Assembly: GCF_010727125.1 (NCBI RefSeq)
Contig: NZ_AP022564.1
Coordinates: 2,170,001-2,234,000 of the forward strand
Length of the DNA: 64,000 nucleotides
Origin: Mycolicibacter terrae
Lineage (GTDB): Bacteria > Actinomycetota > Actinomycetes > Mycobacteriales > Mycobacteriaceae
Direction: 5' to 3'
Shown here: one piece after another, positions 18,768 to 27,947 of the stretch
Position numbering within the stretch: the stretch's first letter is position 1
Layout: the number at the start of each line of letters is the position of its first letter
Translations under genes and position numbers: made by a program
The notes under the pieces: model-generated
Databases searched by the model: none
What the model saw: only the letters and a program-made list of their open reading frames with translations
Told to the model about the DNA's origin: nothing

Positions 18768-19703
18768 TTACCGGACCCGATCGATCTGGTGTCGCGCGGC
18801 GATCACGTCGCCGATGATGTCCGCCAACCGCCGGTAGGACTCCTCACGCCCGCTGGAGGTGCGAAACACCAGCCCGATCCGCCGGCCCGGGCGGGGCGCG
18901 GCGAAGTAGGCCAGCGCCAGTCCGCTGCGCTCGGCCTCCACCTCCACCGCCGTCTGCGGAATCAACGTCACGCCCAGACCGCCGGTCACGCACTGCACCG
19001 CCGTCGCCAGCGATGCCGCCCGGGTGTTCGCCAACTGCGCCCGCACCCCCGCATTGCGGCAGATGTCCAGTGCCTGGTCCCGCAGGCAGTGACCCTCGTC
19101 GAGCAGCAGCAGCGGCAGGTCCGCCAGGGCGGCCGGCGGTACCCGCCGCTTGCCGGCCAGCGCATGCCCGGGCGGGAGCGCCAACACGAAATCCTCGTCA
19201 TAGATGGGAATTTCAGTCATTCCGCCGGCGTCGGTCGGCAACGCTAGCAGCGCCGCATCCACCGCCCCCTCCCGCAGCCCGGTGAGCAACCGTTCGGTCT
19301 GGTCCTCGATCACCCGCAGGTTCAGTTCCGGTAGGCGTTCGGATACCCCGGCCAGCACCGCGGGCAGCACGTAGGGCGCCACGGTCGGGATCAGACCGAG
19401 CCGCATGGTGCCCTGCAGCGGGTCGGCGACCCCGGCGGCCGCGGCCGAGAACTGCGCCGCCGCGTCGAGCACGGCGTGCGCGTAGGCCAGCAGCTGCTGT
19501 CCCTCCGGGGTCAGGAAGACCCGCCGGGTGGACCGTTCGATCAGCTGGACGCCCAGGCCGGCCTCCAGCGACGACAAGGCCTGCGACAACGTCGACTGGC
19601 TCAAGCCCAGGCCGGCTGCCGCGAGGCTGAAATGGTGCTTCTCGGCAACGGCGGCGAACGCCCGCAGGCCCGCCAGCGTCGGCTGATAGCTTATATCGGT
19701 CAT
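18768..19703 (-). CDS. oxyR: LysR-family peroxide sensor OxyR, intact
   Basis: The regulator has 311 residues. The N-terminal winged helix-turn-helix is [20 protein letters not shown]. In the regulatory domain, [13 protein letters not shown] carries the two redox Cys equivalent to Cys199 and Cys208 of E. coli OxyR. It is transcribed away from ahpC-ahpD and should control them. ATG 19703 is preceded at 7 nt by a perfect TATAAT, with no Shine-Dalgarno, so it is probably leaderless. The OxyR palindrome covers the start codon. In M. tuberculosis this gene is a pseudogene. Here the frame is complete. Confidence 0.93.
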   Translation of the reverse strand: MTDISYQPTLAGLRAFAAVAEKHHFSLAAAGLGLSQSTLSQALSSLEAGLGVQLIERSTRRVFLTPEGQQLLAYAHAVLDAAAQFSAAAAGVADPLQGTMRLGLIPTVAPYVLPAVLAGVSERLPELNLRVIEDQTERLLTGLREGAVDAALLALPTDAGGMTEIPIYDEDFVLALPPGHALAGKRRVPPAALADLPLLLLDEGHCLRDQALDICRNAGVRAQLANTRAASLATAVQCVTGGLGVTLIPQTAVEVEAERSGLALAYFAAPRPGRRIGLVFRTSSGREESYRRLADIIGDVIAARHQIDRVR

Positions 19704-19710
19704 ACCGATA
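19694..19710. promoter_or_regulatory. OxyR operator, palindrome over the oxyR start codon
   Basis: TATCGGT-CAT-ACCGATA is a perfect 7-bp inverted repeat with a 3-bp spacer. It fits the mycobacterial OxyR site (TTATCGGC-N3-GCCGATAA type). The spacer is exactly the oxyR ATG (read as CAT). Binding here would block oxyR transcription and act upstream of ahpC. Confidence 0.85.
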
Positions 19711-19716
19711 ATTATA
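19711..19716 (-). promoter_or_regulatory. Consensus -10 (TATAAT) of oxyR
   Basis: TATAAT on the minus strand lies 7 nt before ATG 19703, giving a leaderless oxyR transcript that begins inside the OxyR operator. Confidence 0.6.
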
Positions 19717-19800
19717 GTGCCAAGTATCACCTTTCATTTTCAATAGAGATAGGGCAACATGGAGTGTGCGGGCGCCGGACTGACCCGAGCGCCCGGAAAA

Positions 19801-19824
19801 CTCACACAACGACTCACACAACGA
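19801..19824 (+). repeat. Tandem 12-nt repeat in ahpC leader
   Basis: Two perfect copies of CTCACACAACGA (19801-19812 and 19813-19824) end next to the ahpC ribosome-binding site GGAGTG. This echoes the 13-nt duplication before fbpB. Confidence 0.8.
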
Positions 19825-19832
19825 GGAGTGTC

Positions 19833-20420
19833 ATGGCACTGCTGACCATCGGCGACCAGTTCCCGTCCTACCGGCTCAAGGCGGTTATCCCCGGCGACCT
19901 GTCCAAGGTCGATGCCAAGCAGCCGGAGGACTACTTCACCACCGTCACCAGCGACGACCACCCCGGCAAGTGGCGGGTGGTGTTCTTCTGGCCCAAGGAC
20001 TTCACCTTCGTCTGCCCCACCGAGATCGCTGCCTTCGGCAAGCTGAACGACGAGTTCGCCGACCGCGACACCCAGGTGCTCGGCGCGTCGATCGACAACG
20101 AGTTCGTGCACTTCCAGTGGCGCGCGCAGCACGAGGACCTCAAGACGCTGCCGTTCCCGATGCTGTCCGACCTCAAGCGCGAGCTGATCGAGGCGACCGG
20201 TGCGCTCAACGCGGACGGAGTGGCCGACCGGGCCACCTTCATCGTCGACCCCAACAACGAGATCCAGTTCGTCTCGGTGACGGCGGGGTCGGTGGGCCGC
20301 AACGTCGACGAGGTGCTGCGCGTCCTCGACGCTCTGCAGTCCGACGAGCTGTGCGCCTGCAACTGGAAGAAGGGCGACCCGACGATCGACGCCGGCGAGC
20401 TGCTCAAAGAATCGGTCTGA
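19833..20420 (+). CDS. ahpC: Alkyl hydroperoxide reductase AhpC (2-Cys peroxiredoxin)
   Basis: The peroxiredoxin has 195 residues. The peroxidatic Cys61 is in DFTFVCPTEIAAF, and the resolving cysteines lie near residues 174-176 in ELCACNWKKGD, the mycobacterial arrangement with an extra Cys. It reduces peroxides and peroxynitrite in the cytoplasm and is recycled by AhpD. ATG 19833 follows GAGGAG at 5 bases. The upstream in-frame codon at 19476 overlaps oxyR and is rejected. It is divergent from oxyR, whose operator lies about 125 bp upstream, and is followed after 50 bp by ahpD. Confidence 0.97.
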   Translation: MALLTIGDQFPSYRLKAVIPGDLSKVDAKQPEDYFTTVTSDDHPGKWRVVFFWPKDFTFVCPTEIAAFGKLNDEFADRDTQVLGASIDNEFVHFQWRAQHEDLKTLPFPMLSDLKRELIEATGALNADGVADRATFIVDPNNEIQFVSVTAGSVGRNVDEVLRVLDALQSDELCACNWKKGDPTIDAGELLKESV

Positions 20421-20470
20421 TCGGGACCGAAAAGATGCAGCGCGTCGGCGATGAGAAGGAGTAGCGCCAC

Positions 20471-21010
20471 ATGAGCATCGAGAATCTCAAGAACGCGGTC
20501 CCGGAGTTCGCCAAGGACCTCAAGCTCAACCTGGGTTCGATCGCTCGCACCACCGCTCTCAACGAAGAGCAGCTCTGGGGCAGCCTGTTGGCCAGCGCCG
20601 CGGCGACACGTAACGCCACGGTACTGGCCGAGATCAGTGCCGAAGCAGCCGACAACCTGTCGGCCGAGGCCTACCAGGCCGCCCTGGGTGCGGCGTCGAT
20701 CATGGGCATGAACAACGTGTTCTACCGTGGCCGGCACTTCTTGGACGGCGCCTACGACGACCTGCGGCCCGGGTTGCGGATGAACATCATCGGCAACCCG
20801 GGGGTCGACAAGGCCAACTTCGAGCTGTGGAGCTTCGCGGTCTCGGCGATCAACGGCTGCCAGGCCTGCGTGGCCTCCCACGAGCAGGTCGTCCGTGAGG
20901 CGGGCGTCGGCCGCGAGGCGTTGCTGGAGGCCCTCAAGGTCGCCTCGATCGTGGCCGGGGTGGCCCAGGCGATCTTCGCCGGACAGGCCCTGGCAGAGGG
21001 CTCCGCCTAA
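20471..21010 (+). CDS. ahpD: AhpD, AhpC-recycling disulfide reductase
   Basis: This all-helical protein has 179 residues. The active site [13 protein letters not shown] carries Cys130, Cys133 and His137, with the conserved Glu118 in the preceding helix ([11 protein letters not shown]). AhpD passes electrons from dihydrolipoamide to AhpC. AGAAGGAG precedes the ATG at 20471. Operon with ahpC. Confidence 0.96.
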   Translation: MSIENLKNAVPEFAKDLKLNLGSIARTTALNEEQLWGSLLASAAATRNATVLAEISAEAADNLSAEAYQAALGAASIMGMNNVFYRGRHFLDGAYDDLRPGLRMNIIGNPGVDKANFELWSFAVSAINGCQACVASHEQVVREAGVGREALLEALKVASIVAGVAQAIFAGQALAEGSA

Positions 21011-21029
21011 GGACCGGTGCTGGCGCGGC

Positions 21030-21503
21030 TCAGTCGAATTCGGCTGGCCGCGCCAGCCGGTCCAAGGTCGCCGGATCCTCCTGTCCGCCGTAGTAGCGGT
21101 CCAGCACTGCACGAAAATCACTGCAGCAGCCAGGATCCCGGTGGCCGCCACCGGCGCAGGCCCGGGCGAACAACGTCATCGAGGACCGCAGCTTGAGGTC
21201 GTCGGGCCGGCCCAGAATCTCCTGGATGGGCCGGCCGCGCACTGCATTGATCAACTGCGCGCACTCATGCAGCCGCGCACCGAGCAGCTCGTGGGACAGA
21301 TAGGCGCGCGCCTCTGCCGATGAGACGATGCCGTAGCGCTGGGCCATCGCGCTGCTGCCGAGGCCGGCAAGCTGCGGGAAGATGAACCACATCCAGTGGC
21401 TGCGCTTGCGCCCGTCGCGCAGCTCGGCGACCACGGTGTCGTAGACGTTTTCCTGCGCCTCGACGAAACGCTGCAGCCCGAGCGGCTTCCAGTGGCCGGC
21501 CAT
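21030..21503 (-). CDS. DUF1810 family protein
   Basis: The 157-residue helical protein has the family blocks [34 protein letters not shown] and [18 protein letters not shown]. The function of DUF1810 proteins is unknown, although M. tuberculosis Rv1873 (145 residues) has a solved structure and sits in the same place next to lldD2. ATG 21503 is the family N-terminus ([13 protein letters not shown]). The longer frame to 21701 overlaps lldD2 and is not used. The promoter must lie inside or beside the start of lldD2, since the two genes are divergent with 46 bp between. Confidence 0.85.
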   Translation of the reverse strand: MAGHWKPLGLQRFVEAQENVYDTVVAELRDGRKRSHWMWFIFPQLAGLGSSAMAQRYGIVSSAEARAYLSHELLGARLHECAQLINAVRGRPIQEILGRPDDLKLRSSMTLFARACAGGGHRDPGCCSDFRAVLDRYYGGQEDPATLDRLARPAEFD

Positions 21504-21549
21504 GGCAACAACCGTGGCACAGTTCGAGGCGACAGTGAAGGAGTCAGCG

Positions 21550-22785
21550 ATGTCGGTGACACAGCGACGGTTCCCCCGAGTCCGCGACTTCGCCCCGCTG
21601 ATCCGATTCCGCCGGCCGCGGCTGAACCGCACCGCGCAGCGTCTCGATGCTGCGTTGACCGTCGAGGATCTACGCCGCATCGCCAAACGGCGCACCCCCA
21701 AGGCCGCCTTCGACTACACCGACGGCGCCGCCGAGGAGGAGATCTCGCTCGACCGGGCCCGTCAGTCCTTCCGCGACATCGAGTTTCACCCGGCGATCCT
21801 GCGGGACGTCACCGATGTCGACACCAGCCGCGAGGTGCTCGGGGCACCGGTGGCGTTGCCGTTCGCGATCGCGCCCACCGGTTTCACCCGACTCATGCAC
21901 ACCGCCGGAGAGCGGGCCGGAGCCCGGGCCGCCGAGGCCGCCGGCATCCCGTTCTCACTGTCGACGCTGGGCACCGCCTCGATCGAAGAGGTCGCGGCGG
22001 CCGCTCCCGCTGTGCGCCGCTGGTTCCAGCTCTACATCTGGCGAGACCGCGACCGCTCGATGGCACTGTTGGACCGCGCCGCCGAGGCCGGCTACGACAC
22101 CCTGCTGGTGTCCGTGGACTGTCCGGTACCCGGAGCGCGGCGTCGCGACTCCCGCAACGGCCTGACCATCCCGCCGGCGCTGACGCTGCGCGCGGTCGCC
22201 GACGCCGCCGTCCACCCGGCCTGGTGGTTCGATCTGTTCACCACCGAGCCGCTGACCTTCGCCTCGCTGGATCGGTGGTCGGGCACCGTCGCGGATTACA
22301 TGGACACCATGTTCGACCCGAGCATGACCTTCGACGACCTGGCCTGGGTCCGCTCCCAGTGGCCGGGCCGGTTCGTCGTCAAGGGCGTTCAAACCCTCGC
22401 CGACGCCCGCGCCGTCGTCGACCTCGGTGTCGACGGCATCGTGTTGTCCAATCACGGCGGCCGGCAGCTCGACCGCGCGCCGGTGCCGTTCACACTGCTG
22501 CCCGAGGTGTCACGCGAGGTCGGGGCCGACACCGAGATCCTGCTCGACACCGGGATCATGTCCGGCGCCGACATCGTTGCGGCGGTCGCGTTGGGGGCCC
22601 GGTGCACATTGATCGGCCGGGCCTACCTGTACGGGCTGATGGCCGGCGGCCAGGCCGGGGTGCATCGCGTCATCGACATCCTGGCCGAGCAGATCCGCCG
22701 GACCATGCGCCTGCTGGGGGTCACCGAGCTCGCGGAACTGTCACCGCAGCATGTCACCCAGCTGCAACGTTCGGTGCGCCGGTAG
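21550..22785 (+). CDS. lldD2: FMN-dependent L-lactate dehydrogenase
   Basis: The 411-residue FMN alpha-hydroxy-acid dehydrogenase has [18 protein letters not shown] (residues 47-64) as family N-terminal block, [15 protein letters not shown] at the FMN loop, and the catalytic segment [14 protein letters not shown] with the active His and Arg. It oxidises L-lactate to pyruvate and passes electrons to the respiratory chain. GAAGGAG precedes ATG 21550 by 8 bases. In M. tuberculosis Rv1872c (lldD2) the neighbours are also Rv1873 and Rv1871c/Rv1870c. Lactate use by intracellular mycobacteria depends on this enzyme. Confidence 0.93.
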   Translation: MSVTQRRFPRVRDFAPLIRFRRPRLNRTAQRLDAALTVEDLRRIAKRRTPKAAFDYTDGAAEEEISLDRARQSFRDIEFHPAILRDVTDVDTSREVLGAPVALPFAIAPTGFTRLMHTAGERAGARAAEAAGIPFSLSTLGTASIEEVAAAAPAVRRWFQLYIWRDRDRSMALLDRAAEAGYDTLLVSVDCPVPGARRRDSRNGLTIPPALTLRAVADAAVHPAWWFDLFTTEPLTFASLDRWSGTVADYMDTMFDPSMTFDDLAWVRSQWPGRFVVKGVQTLADARAVVDLGVDGIVLSNHGGRQLDRAPVPFTLLPEVSREVGADTEILLDTGIMSGADIVAAVALGARCTLIGRAYLYGLMAGGQAGVHRVIDILAEQIRRTMRLLGVTELAELSPQHVTQLQRSVRR

Positions 22786-22834
22786 CACCGCGTAGGCCGG
22801 TTTACCGTGCGCCAGGCCCGGGTAGACCCCCGCG

Positions 22835-23470
22835 GTGCACACTCACCAGGAACTGGTGCGCCGGCTGCTCCGGCGGGCGGGAAAGACGTACGCGCAGGAG
22901 GCCGGCATCCGGTTGCGCAATCAGCCGATGCCGCTGTTTCAGCTGCTGACCCTGTGCATGCTCGCCAGCAAGCCGATCGACGCCGCTATCGCGGCACGGG
23001 CGGCGCGTGAGCTGTTCCGAAGCGGCCTGCGCACCCCGCACAAGGTCCTCGAGGCCGATCGCCGCACCATGATCGAGGCGATGGGCCGTGCCCATTACCG
23101 CCGCTACGACGAGAGCTCGGCCACGCGGCTGGTCGAGCTCGCCGAAGCCGTGCAGCAGGACTATCGCGGTGACCTGCGCCTGCTGGCCGAGCGCAGCGGT
23201 CGCAATGTGGAGGCAGCCGTCAAGCTGCTCAAGGGTTTCAAGGGAATCGGTGACACCGGAGCCAGTATCTTTCTTCGGGAGGTCCAGGACGTCTGGCCCT
23301 GGGCCCGGTCCACTTTTGACGACCTCGCGCTGGCTGCAGCACGCGATCTCGGGTTACCCGGTGACGCAAGCGAACTCGGGGCGCTGTCACGCGGACGGAA
23401 TGCCGAGCTCGCCGCAGCCCTGGTGCGCTACTCCATCGACTCCGACGTCCGCGAGCGACTGGCCGATTGA
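22835..23470 (+). CDS. HhH-GPD / endonuclease III-like protein
   Basis: The protein has 211 residues. The helix-hairpin-helix motif is KGFKGIGDTGASIFLRE (near residue 133), followed by a catalytic-Asp-like WARSTFDDLAL. The Lys of bifunctional glycosylases is replaced (Gly-Asp-Thr after the hairpin) and the C-terminal [4Fe-4S] Cys loop is missing. It is therefore either a monofunctional base-excision glycosylase or a DNA-binding relative. Length matches Rv1870c, beside lldD2 in M. tuberculosis. The start is GTG 22835. No strong ribosome-binding site is visible. Confidence 0.8.
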   Translation: MHTHQELVRRLLRRAGKTYAQEAGIRLRNQPMPLFQLLTLCMLASKPIDAAIAARAARELFRSGLRTPHKVLEADRRTMIEAMGRAHYRRYDESSATRLVELAEAVQQDYRGDLRLLAERSGRNVEAAVKLLKGFKGIGDTGASIFLREVQDVWPWARSTFDDLALAAARDLGLPGDASELGALSRGRNAELAAALVRYSIDSDVRERLAD

Positions 23471-23494
23471 CCGAACATCGGCCGGAATCGCCGG

Positions 23495-23500
23495 TAGGGT
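23495..23500 (+). promoter_or_regulatory. -10 box (TAGGGT) for ferredoxin reductase
   Basis: TAGGGT would start RNA near 23507, leaving about 26 nt with a GGAGGATC ribosome-binding site before GTG 23533. This argues for the GTG start rather than ATG 23506. Confidence 0.4.
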
Positions 23501-23532
23501 GACTGATGACGTCGCCCAGAGCGGAGGATCTC

Positions 23533-24765
23533 GTGCCGGCATCAGCCCCATTCGTCATCGTCGGCGCCGGCCTGGCCGGCGGCAAAGCCGCGGAAGCATT
23601 GCGCGACAAGAACTTCGACGGACCTATCGTGCTTCTCGGCGAAGAGCAGCACCTTCCCTACGAGCGCCCGCCGCTGTCCAAGGAGTTCCTGGCCGGCAAG
23701 AAGGCTCTCGGCGACTTCACCGTGCACCCTCCGGACTGGTACCGCGAGCGCGATGTCGACCTGCGGGTCGGCGCCCGTGTGGTGGGTGTGGACCCGACCG
23801 GTCACACGGTCGGGCTGGCCGACGGCACCAGCCTGGACTACGCGAAGCTGCTGCTGGCGACGGGTTCGCGCTCCCGGCGGGTGCCGATCCCGGGCGCCGA
23901 CGCCGACGGCGTGCACTATCTGCGCACGGTCGATGATGCGTCGGCACTGGATTCCGCCCTGGCGGCGGGTACCTCCCTGGCGGTGGTGGGCGCCGGCTGG
24001 ATCGGCATGGAGGTGGCCGCCGGTGCACGTCAGCGCGGCGTCGACGTGACCGTGGTCGAGACCGCCGCGTTGCCGCTGCTGGCCAGCCTGGGCGCCGAGA
24101 ACGGTGCCGTCTTCGCCGCCCTGCACCGTGAGCACGGCGTCGATCTGCGCCTGGGGTCGGCCGTCGCGGAGATCACCACGGCCGGCGGTGCGGCCACCGG
24201 GCTGCGGCTGGGCGACGGCTCGCAGATCAGCGCCGGCGCGGTTCTGGTCGCCGTCGGCGCCCAGCCCAACATCGAACTGGCCCAGCAGGCCGGTCTTGCC
24301 ATCGGTGACGGCGGTGTCCTGGTGGACGCGGGGCTGCGCAGCAGCGACCCCGACATCTACGCGGTCGGTGACATCGCGGCCGCACAACATCCGTTGCTGG
24401 GCACCCGGATCCGCACCGAACACTGGGCGAACGCACTTAAGCAGCCGGCGGTCGCCGCGGCCGGCATGCTCGGCGAGGAGGACGAATACACCGAACTGCC
24501 TTACTTTTTCACCGACCAGTACGACCTCGGAATGGAATACGTCGGACATGCGCCCGATTACGCCCGCGTGGTGTTCCGTGGCGACACCGGCGGCCGTGAG
24601 TTCACCAGCTTCTGGCTCGGCAAGGACAACCGGGTGCTGGCCGGGATGAACGTCAACATCTGGGAAGGCCTCGACGACATCAAGGCCCTGATCAGGGCAC
24701 AGGCAGCTGTGGACCCCGACCGGCTGGCCGACCCGACGGTTCCGCTGGGCGAACTGGCCAGCTGA
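23533..24765 (+). CDS. FAD-dependent ferredoxin reductase-like oxidoreductase
   Basis: The protein has 410 residues. An FAD-binding GxGxxG motif is at residues 8-14 (VIVGAGLAGGKAAEAL). An NAD(P)H Rossmann motif is near 150 (AVVGAGWIGMEVAAGARQRG). The second FAD block DPDIYAVGDIAAAQHP is near 285, and the C-terminal reductase domain follows. This is the BphA4/rubredoxin-reductase type that hands electrons to ferredoxins, for example for cytochrome P450s. GTG 23533 has GGAGG 7 bases upstream and gives 410 residues, close to the size of Rv1869c. ATG 23506 is the alternative. No ferredoxin gene is adjacent. Confidence 0.88.
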   Translation: MPASAPFVIVGAGLAGGKAAEALRDKNFDGPIVLLGEEQHLPYERPPLSKEFLAGKKALGDFTVHPPDWYRERDVDLRVGARVVGVDPTGHTVGLADGTSLDYAKLLLATGSRSRRVPIPGADADGVHYLRTVDDASALDSALAAGTSLAVVGAGWIGMEVAAGARQRGVDVTVVETAALPLLASLGAENGAVFAALHREHGVDLRLGSAVAEITTAGGAATGLRLGDGSQISAGAVLVAVGAQPNIELAQQAGLAIGDGGVLVDAGLRSSDPDIYAVGDIAAAQHPLLGTRIRTEHWANALKQPAVAAAGMLGEEDEYTELPYFFTDQYDLGMEYVGHAPDYARVVFRGDTGGREFTSFWLGKDNRVLAGMNVNIWEGLDDIKALIRAQAAVDPDRLADPTVPLGELAS

Positions 24766-24774
24766 GCGCCTGCG

Positions 24775-26253
24775 CTACCGTAGCGCCGCGGTGCCGTCCT
24801 CGTGCACGTCGACGGCGGCGCCGGCGATGTCCTCACGCACGCTGGATTCGGCGACGTCGGGGTCGCGGATCACCGCCAGGGTTCGGGCGCCCTCGGGGGT
24901 CCGGACCGCCACAAACACCTGCTGGGGACAGCCGTCGCGGTCGAACGGGGTGGTCCAGGACTCCACCGTGCCGGTGCCCTGCCATTGCGCGATCCCCTTC
25001 CGGGTGGCTTGGGCGTCGACCGCGGGTTGGACGTCCTCCCAGCGGAATCCGGCTCCGGGCGGCTCGGTGCCGTACACCCCGAAGCTGTGCTTGGTCAGGT
25101 AGCCGCCATTGGCGCTGATCAGGCCGCGTCGGCCCGGGTGGGCGACCAGCAGTTCGGCCAGGGTGGCGATCGAATGCATCACGTAGTTGTTCCACGGGCC
25201 GCCGGCGAAGGTCAGCCCGCCGGTCACCGTCAGCGGCCGGTCGGGGTCGTCGGTGGGCAGTCCGAGTTCGTTCGCGGCGACTTGGACCGCCGACGGGAAG
25301 CACGAGTACAGGTCCACATGATCGATTTCGCCGATCGCGCCCGCACCGGCCAGTTCCAGGGCGCGGGCCCCGGCGATCCGGATCGCCGGCGAGGTGTGCA
25401 GTTCGGCCCGTTCGGCGATCGCGTAGGTGTCGTGGGCGTCGGCGCCGGCCTGCGGAAAGACCCAGCGCTCCGACGGGATCCGCAGCTCGGTGGCGACCCG
25501 GACGGAGGTGAGCACCAGCGCAGCGGCCTGGTCGACCATATTGTTGGAGTTCAGCAATTTGGTGTAGGGCCAGCTGATCATCCTGTTCTTCGGCCCGGGC
25601 TGCCAGATCTCTTCGGCGCCAACGGGTTCGCGGATCCAGGCGTGTGGGTTGTCGACCGCGACCGCGTTGAACCGCGACCACAGCTCACCGATGCGCCGGC
25701 GGTGGCCGTCAACGGTCTCCCCCGCAGCGATGCGCAACGCCTGCTCGAACAACGGGTAGACGTACGCGGGCCGGTCCAAGCCGATGCCTTCCTCGGCCGG
25801 ACCCGACAACGGCACGTCCTCGCCCTCGCATTCGGCCATCGGGACGGTGTCGTCCTGCCGGGTCCAGGCCAGCTTGCTCCCGGCGGCCCGCAGCCGGGTT
25901 CGGGTGCGCCACATCTCACCACCGGCCAGCAGCACCACCCCCGCCCGGCCGTTTTGGATGTCCAGGCAGGCCCGATTCACCAGCGCCTGCGGCACGTTGC
26001 CGCCCACCGGGGTGTAGCGGGTGGCCGGTCGGTCGGCACCGATCCGCTGGGCGAGCAGCGCGCCCGGATCGCGGTAGCGCGCCGAGAACAGGTTCACCAC
26101 CCGGATCGAGTCGACGGCGCGCAGCACCTGGTCCTCGGCGGCACGGCGCGCCGCCGCCGCCATCAGATCGACGGGCTCGACGGGCTCGCTGTGGTCGGGA
26201 TGGTTGATCTGGCCGTAGCCGATCAGCACCGGTGTCCGGGGGTCTACGGGCAT
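24775..26253 (-). CDS. Thiolase-superfamily acetyl-CoA acetyltransferase-like protein
   Basis: This 492-residue thiolase-fold protein belongs to the Rv1867 group. N-terminal block PRTPVLIGYGQINHPDHSE, ACLDIQNGRAGVVLLAGGE at the position where thiolases carry the nucleophile helix, and a late YSCFPSAVQVAANELGL segment with Cys. The classical HEAF and CGGG motifs are altered. GGLTFAGGPWNNY and SANGGYLTKHSFGVY are the group-specific blocks. It probably acts on acyl-CoA or a sterol-type thioester, but activity is unproven. TAGTCT at 26261-26266 lies 7 nt before ATG 26253, suggesting a leaderless transcript. Confidence 0.85.
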   Translation of the reverse strand: MPVDPRTPVLIGYGQINHPDHSEPVEPVDLMAAAARRAAEDQVLRAVDSIRVVNLFSARYRDPGALLAQRIGADRPATRYTPVGGNVPQALVNRACLDIQNGRAGVVLLAGGEMWRTRTRLRAAGSKLAWTRQDDTVPMAECEGEDVPLSGPAEEGIGLDRPAYVYPLFEQALRIAAGETVDGHRRRIGELWSRFNAVAVDNPHAWIREPVGAEEIWQPGPKNRMISWPYTKLLNSNNMVDQAAALVLTSVRVATELRIPSERWVFPQAGADAHDTYAIAERAELHTSPAIRIAGARALELAGAGAIGEIDHVDLYSCFPSAVQVAANELGLPTDDPDRPLTVTGGLTFAGGPWNNYVMHSIATLAELLVAHPGRRGLISANGGYLTKHSFGVYGTEPPGAGFRWEDVQPAVDAQATRKGIAQWQGTGTVESWTTPFDRDGCPQQVFVAVRTPEGARTLAVIRDPDVAESSVREDIAGAAVDVHEDGTAALR

Positions 26254-26260
26254 GGGCGTA

Positions 26261-26266
26261 AGACTA
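26261..26266 (-). promoter_or_regulatory. -10 box (TAGTCT) for the thiolase-like gene
   Basis: TAGTCT on the minus strand lies 7 nt before ATG 26253, with no Shine-Dalgarno. Confidence 0.4.
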
Positions 26267-26290
26267 ATCAGCGGCTTTCATGCGGCGATC

Positions 26291-26306
26291 AACCGCAACG
26301 ACTGAT
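26291..26306. repeat. 16-bp direct repeat, left boundary of TIR-RyR module
   Basis: AACCGCAACGACTGAT differs from 30368-30383 by one base. The two copies lie in the intergenic spaces on both sides of the TIR-RyR gene pair. Confidence 0.6.
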
Positions 26307-26321
26307 GCTGGGGCGACCGGC

Positions 26322-27869
26322 CTAGTAAGGGGCGGTGTGCGTCACACTGGCAGCCAATCGTCCCGCGATCCGGCTGGCCTCGTCACCGACGTCGTCGCCG
26401 CAGGCTTTGACGTCGACGACCCGGTCGGACACCGTGCGCAGCACCCGTTGGCACCCGTATCTGTCGTTGCCGTCGAGGCTGAAGGACTGGATGATCTCGG
26501 GACCGTCCCCGCCGACGTCGTTGACCTTCCAGGTGTAGGTGTCCGTTCCGAAGTAGACCACGCGCACGGTCTGCCCTGCGCAGACCTTCCAGGGGATCGC
26601 GGAAGCCCGGACGAACTCGAGGGCCCGGCCGGTGCGGGCCGGAAACACCGCCACGTCCTGGTCGACGAAGTGATTCGCGTCGACTCCGGCGCGCCCGATC
26701 CCGCCGCGGTCCTCGGCGACCCGCCAACTCACCTGATGTTCCCCGATATCCCGATAGGTCTGGTCCAACCCGGGGTAGAGCGCGCTCGCACACTCCGGTG
26801 GCGTCACCTCGATCACGCCCTTGGTGACCTTGGCCTGACGGACACCGCCTTCGACGGTCTTCATTCCGGAAACGCCCATGATGGTGTCCAGTTCACTGTC
26901 ACCGAGCATCGCGATCTCGGCCTCTTCGTGCTGCGAGCGGGAGTGCGCTGCAACCACGACTACGCCGACCACCGCCAGGCAGGCGACGCTCGCGTATACC
27001 CACCTGTTGCGTAAGAATCGCGTTCGCCGCGGCGGAGCGACCGGGTGGGGAGTAGTCGCCTCGATGGCCCTCGGCCGGGCGCGTTCCCGGGAGGGTTGCG
27101 GGTCGGACCGCGAGGGGGGTACCGCGGTAGGTCGCGCAGGTGGCGACGGTGACCTCACTTCCGGCTGCGGAGCACGCAGGGGCACGGTGGTCAGGCCGCC
27201 GGTGGCGGTCGCGAGGTTGGTGTCCGTCGTGCTCAGCAATGCATCGACGTCACTTCGCGTGCGCCAGGTGACGTCTGGCCGGTCGCGCAACAGGTACAGC
27301 AACCGGACGATGTCGCGATGCGCAGTTGGGTCGCGGCAGTCCTCGTCGAGCTTGCTTCTCAATTCGGAGACCAGCCCGGCCTGCTCGTGGTGGCCGAGCT
27401 CCGGACTGGCGAGAACCGTGGCCAGCCGCATCAAGTAGGCGAACGGCACCTCCGGTTCCTCAGGCAGTGGCGACGGTAGCGGCGCGACCTGCGCTGTTCG
27501 CTTCTGCAGCGCCGCGATCAACCGAATATCGGTGTCGGGATCGGGGTTTCTGTAGTCGATGACCTGGGTGGCGGCAAGCGGGGTGACCCGTACGCTGTCC
27601 ACCGGGCCGATCTGAAGGGGAAGGATCGGCCGGCGCAGCGCCTGGGCATAACGCAACTCGGCCCGGCAGGGTTTGGAAGCCAGCGAGTTATTCGACAAGG
27701 CGACGACGAAAACGCTGCACTCGCGAATCTTTTCGAGAATGGCCTGCCACCACGCCTCACCGCCGCCCAGCTCGTCGTCCAACCACACCCCCTGCCGGGT
27801 GCGTCGCAGTACGAACAACAGGCCTTCAATCGCAGACCTGTCTTGGCTGGCATGACTCACGAAGAGCAT
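26322..27869 (-). CDS. TIR domain - transmembrane - PknH-like sensor protein
   Basis: The 515-residue protein has four parts. A TIR_2 domain (1 to about 110) starts with FVSHASQDRSAIE, then GVWLDDELGGGEAWWQAIL and SLASKPCRAELRYAQ, with Glu71 in the NADase catalytic position. A helical stretch follows (about 137-212), then a Pro-rich linker (230-282). A membrane helix is at 290-308 (WVYASVACLAVVGVVVVAA). The extracellular domain (about 320-515) resembles the PknH C-terminal sensor (GDSELDTIMGVSGMKTVEGG, PPECASALYPGLDQTYRD) with paired Cys. GGAGG precedes ATG 27869. It is divergent from the RyR gene 78 bp away. The combination suggests an envelope signal switching a cytoplasmic TIR enzyme. The enzymatic activity is inferred. 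Confidence 0.85.
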   Translation of the reverse strand: MLFVSHASQDRSAIEGLLFVLRRTRQGVWLDDELGGGEAWWQAILEKIRECSVFVVALSNNSLASKPCRAELRYAQALRRPILPLQIGPVDSVRVTPLAATQVIDYRNPDPDTDIRLIAALQKRTAQVAPLPSPLPEEPEVPFAYLMRLATVLASPELGHHEQAGLVSELRSKLDEDCRDPTAHRDIVRLLYLLRDRPDVTWRTRSDVDALLSTTDTNLATATGGLTTVPLRAPQPEVRSPSPPARPTAVPPSRSDPQPSRERARPRAIEATTPHPVAPPRRTRFLRNRWVYASVACLAVVGVVVVAAHSRSQHEEAEIAMLGDSELDTIMGVSGMKTVEGGVRQAKVTKGVIEVTPPECASALYPGLDQTYRDIGEHQVSWRVAEDRGGIGRAGVDANHFVDQDVAVFPARTGRALEFVRASAIPWKVCAGQTVRVVYFGTDTYTWKVNDVGGDGPEIIQSFSLDGNDRYGCQRVLRTVSDRVVDVKACGDDVGDEASRIAGRLAASVTHTAPY

Positions 27870-27947
27870 GATTCGCCTCCGGAAAGCTCGACGTGGGGTG
27901 CAGCATACCGAGTAAAATCCGTTCGGCAATACCAATAGGACAGATTG
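27870..27947. promoter_or_regulatory. Divergent promoter region between TIR and RyR genes
   Basis: These 78 bp are AT-richer than their surroundings. On the minus strand TATGCT (27902-27907) could be the TIR -10 box, with GGAGG before the ATG. On the plus strand the AATACCAATAGGA stretch precedes GTG 27948 with AGGA as ribosome-binding site. Shared control of both genes is likely. Confidence 0.45.

Noticed and set aside
19476..20420. Longer ahpC frame starting in oxyR
   Set aside because: AhpC begins at 19833 with a ribosome-binding site; the extension overlaps oxyR on the other strand.
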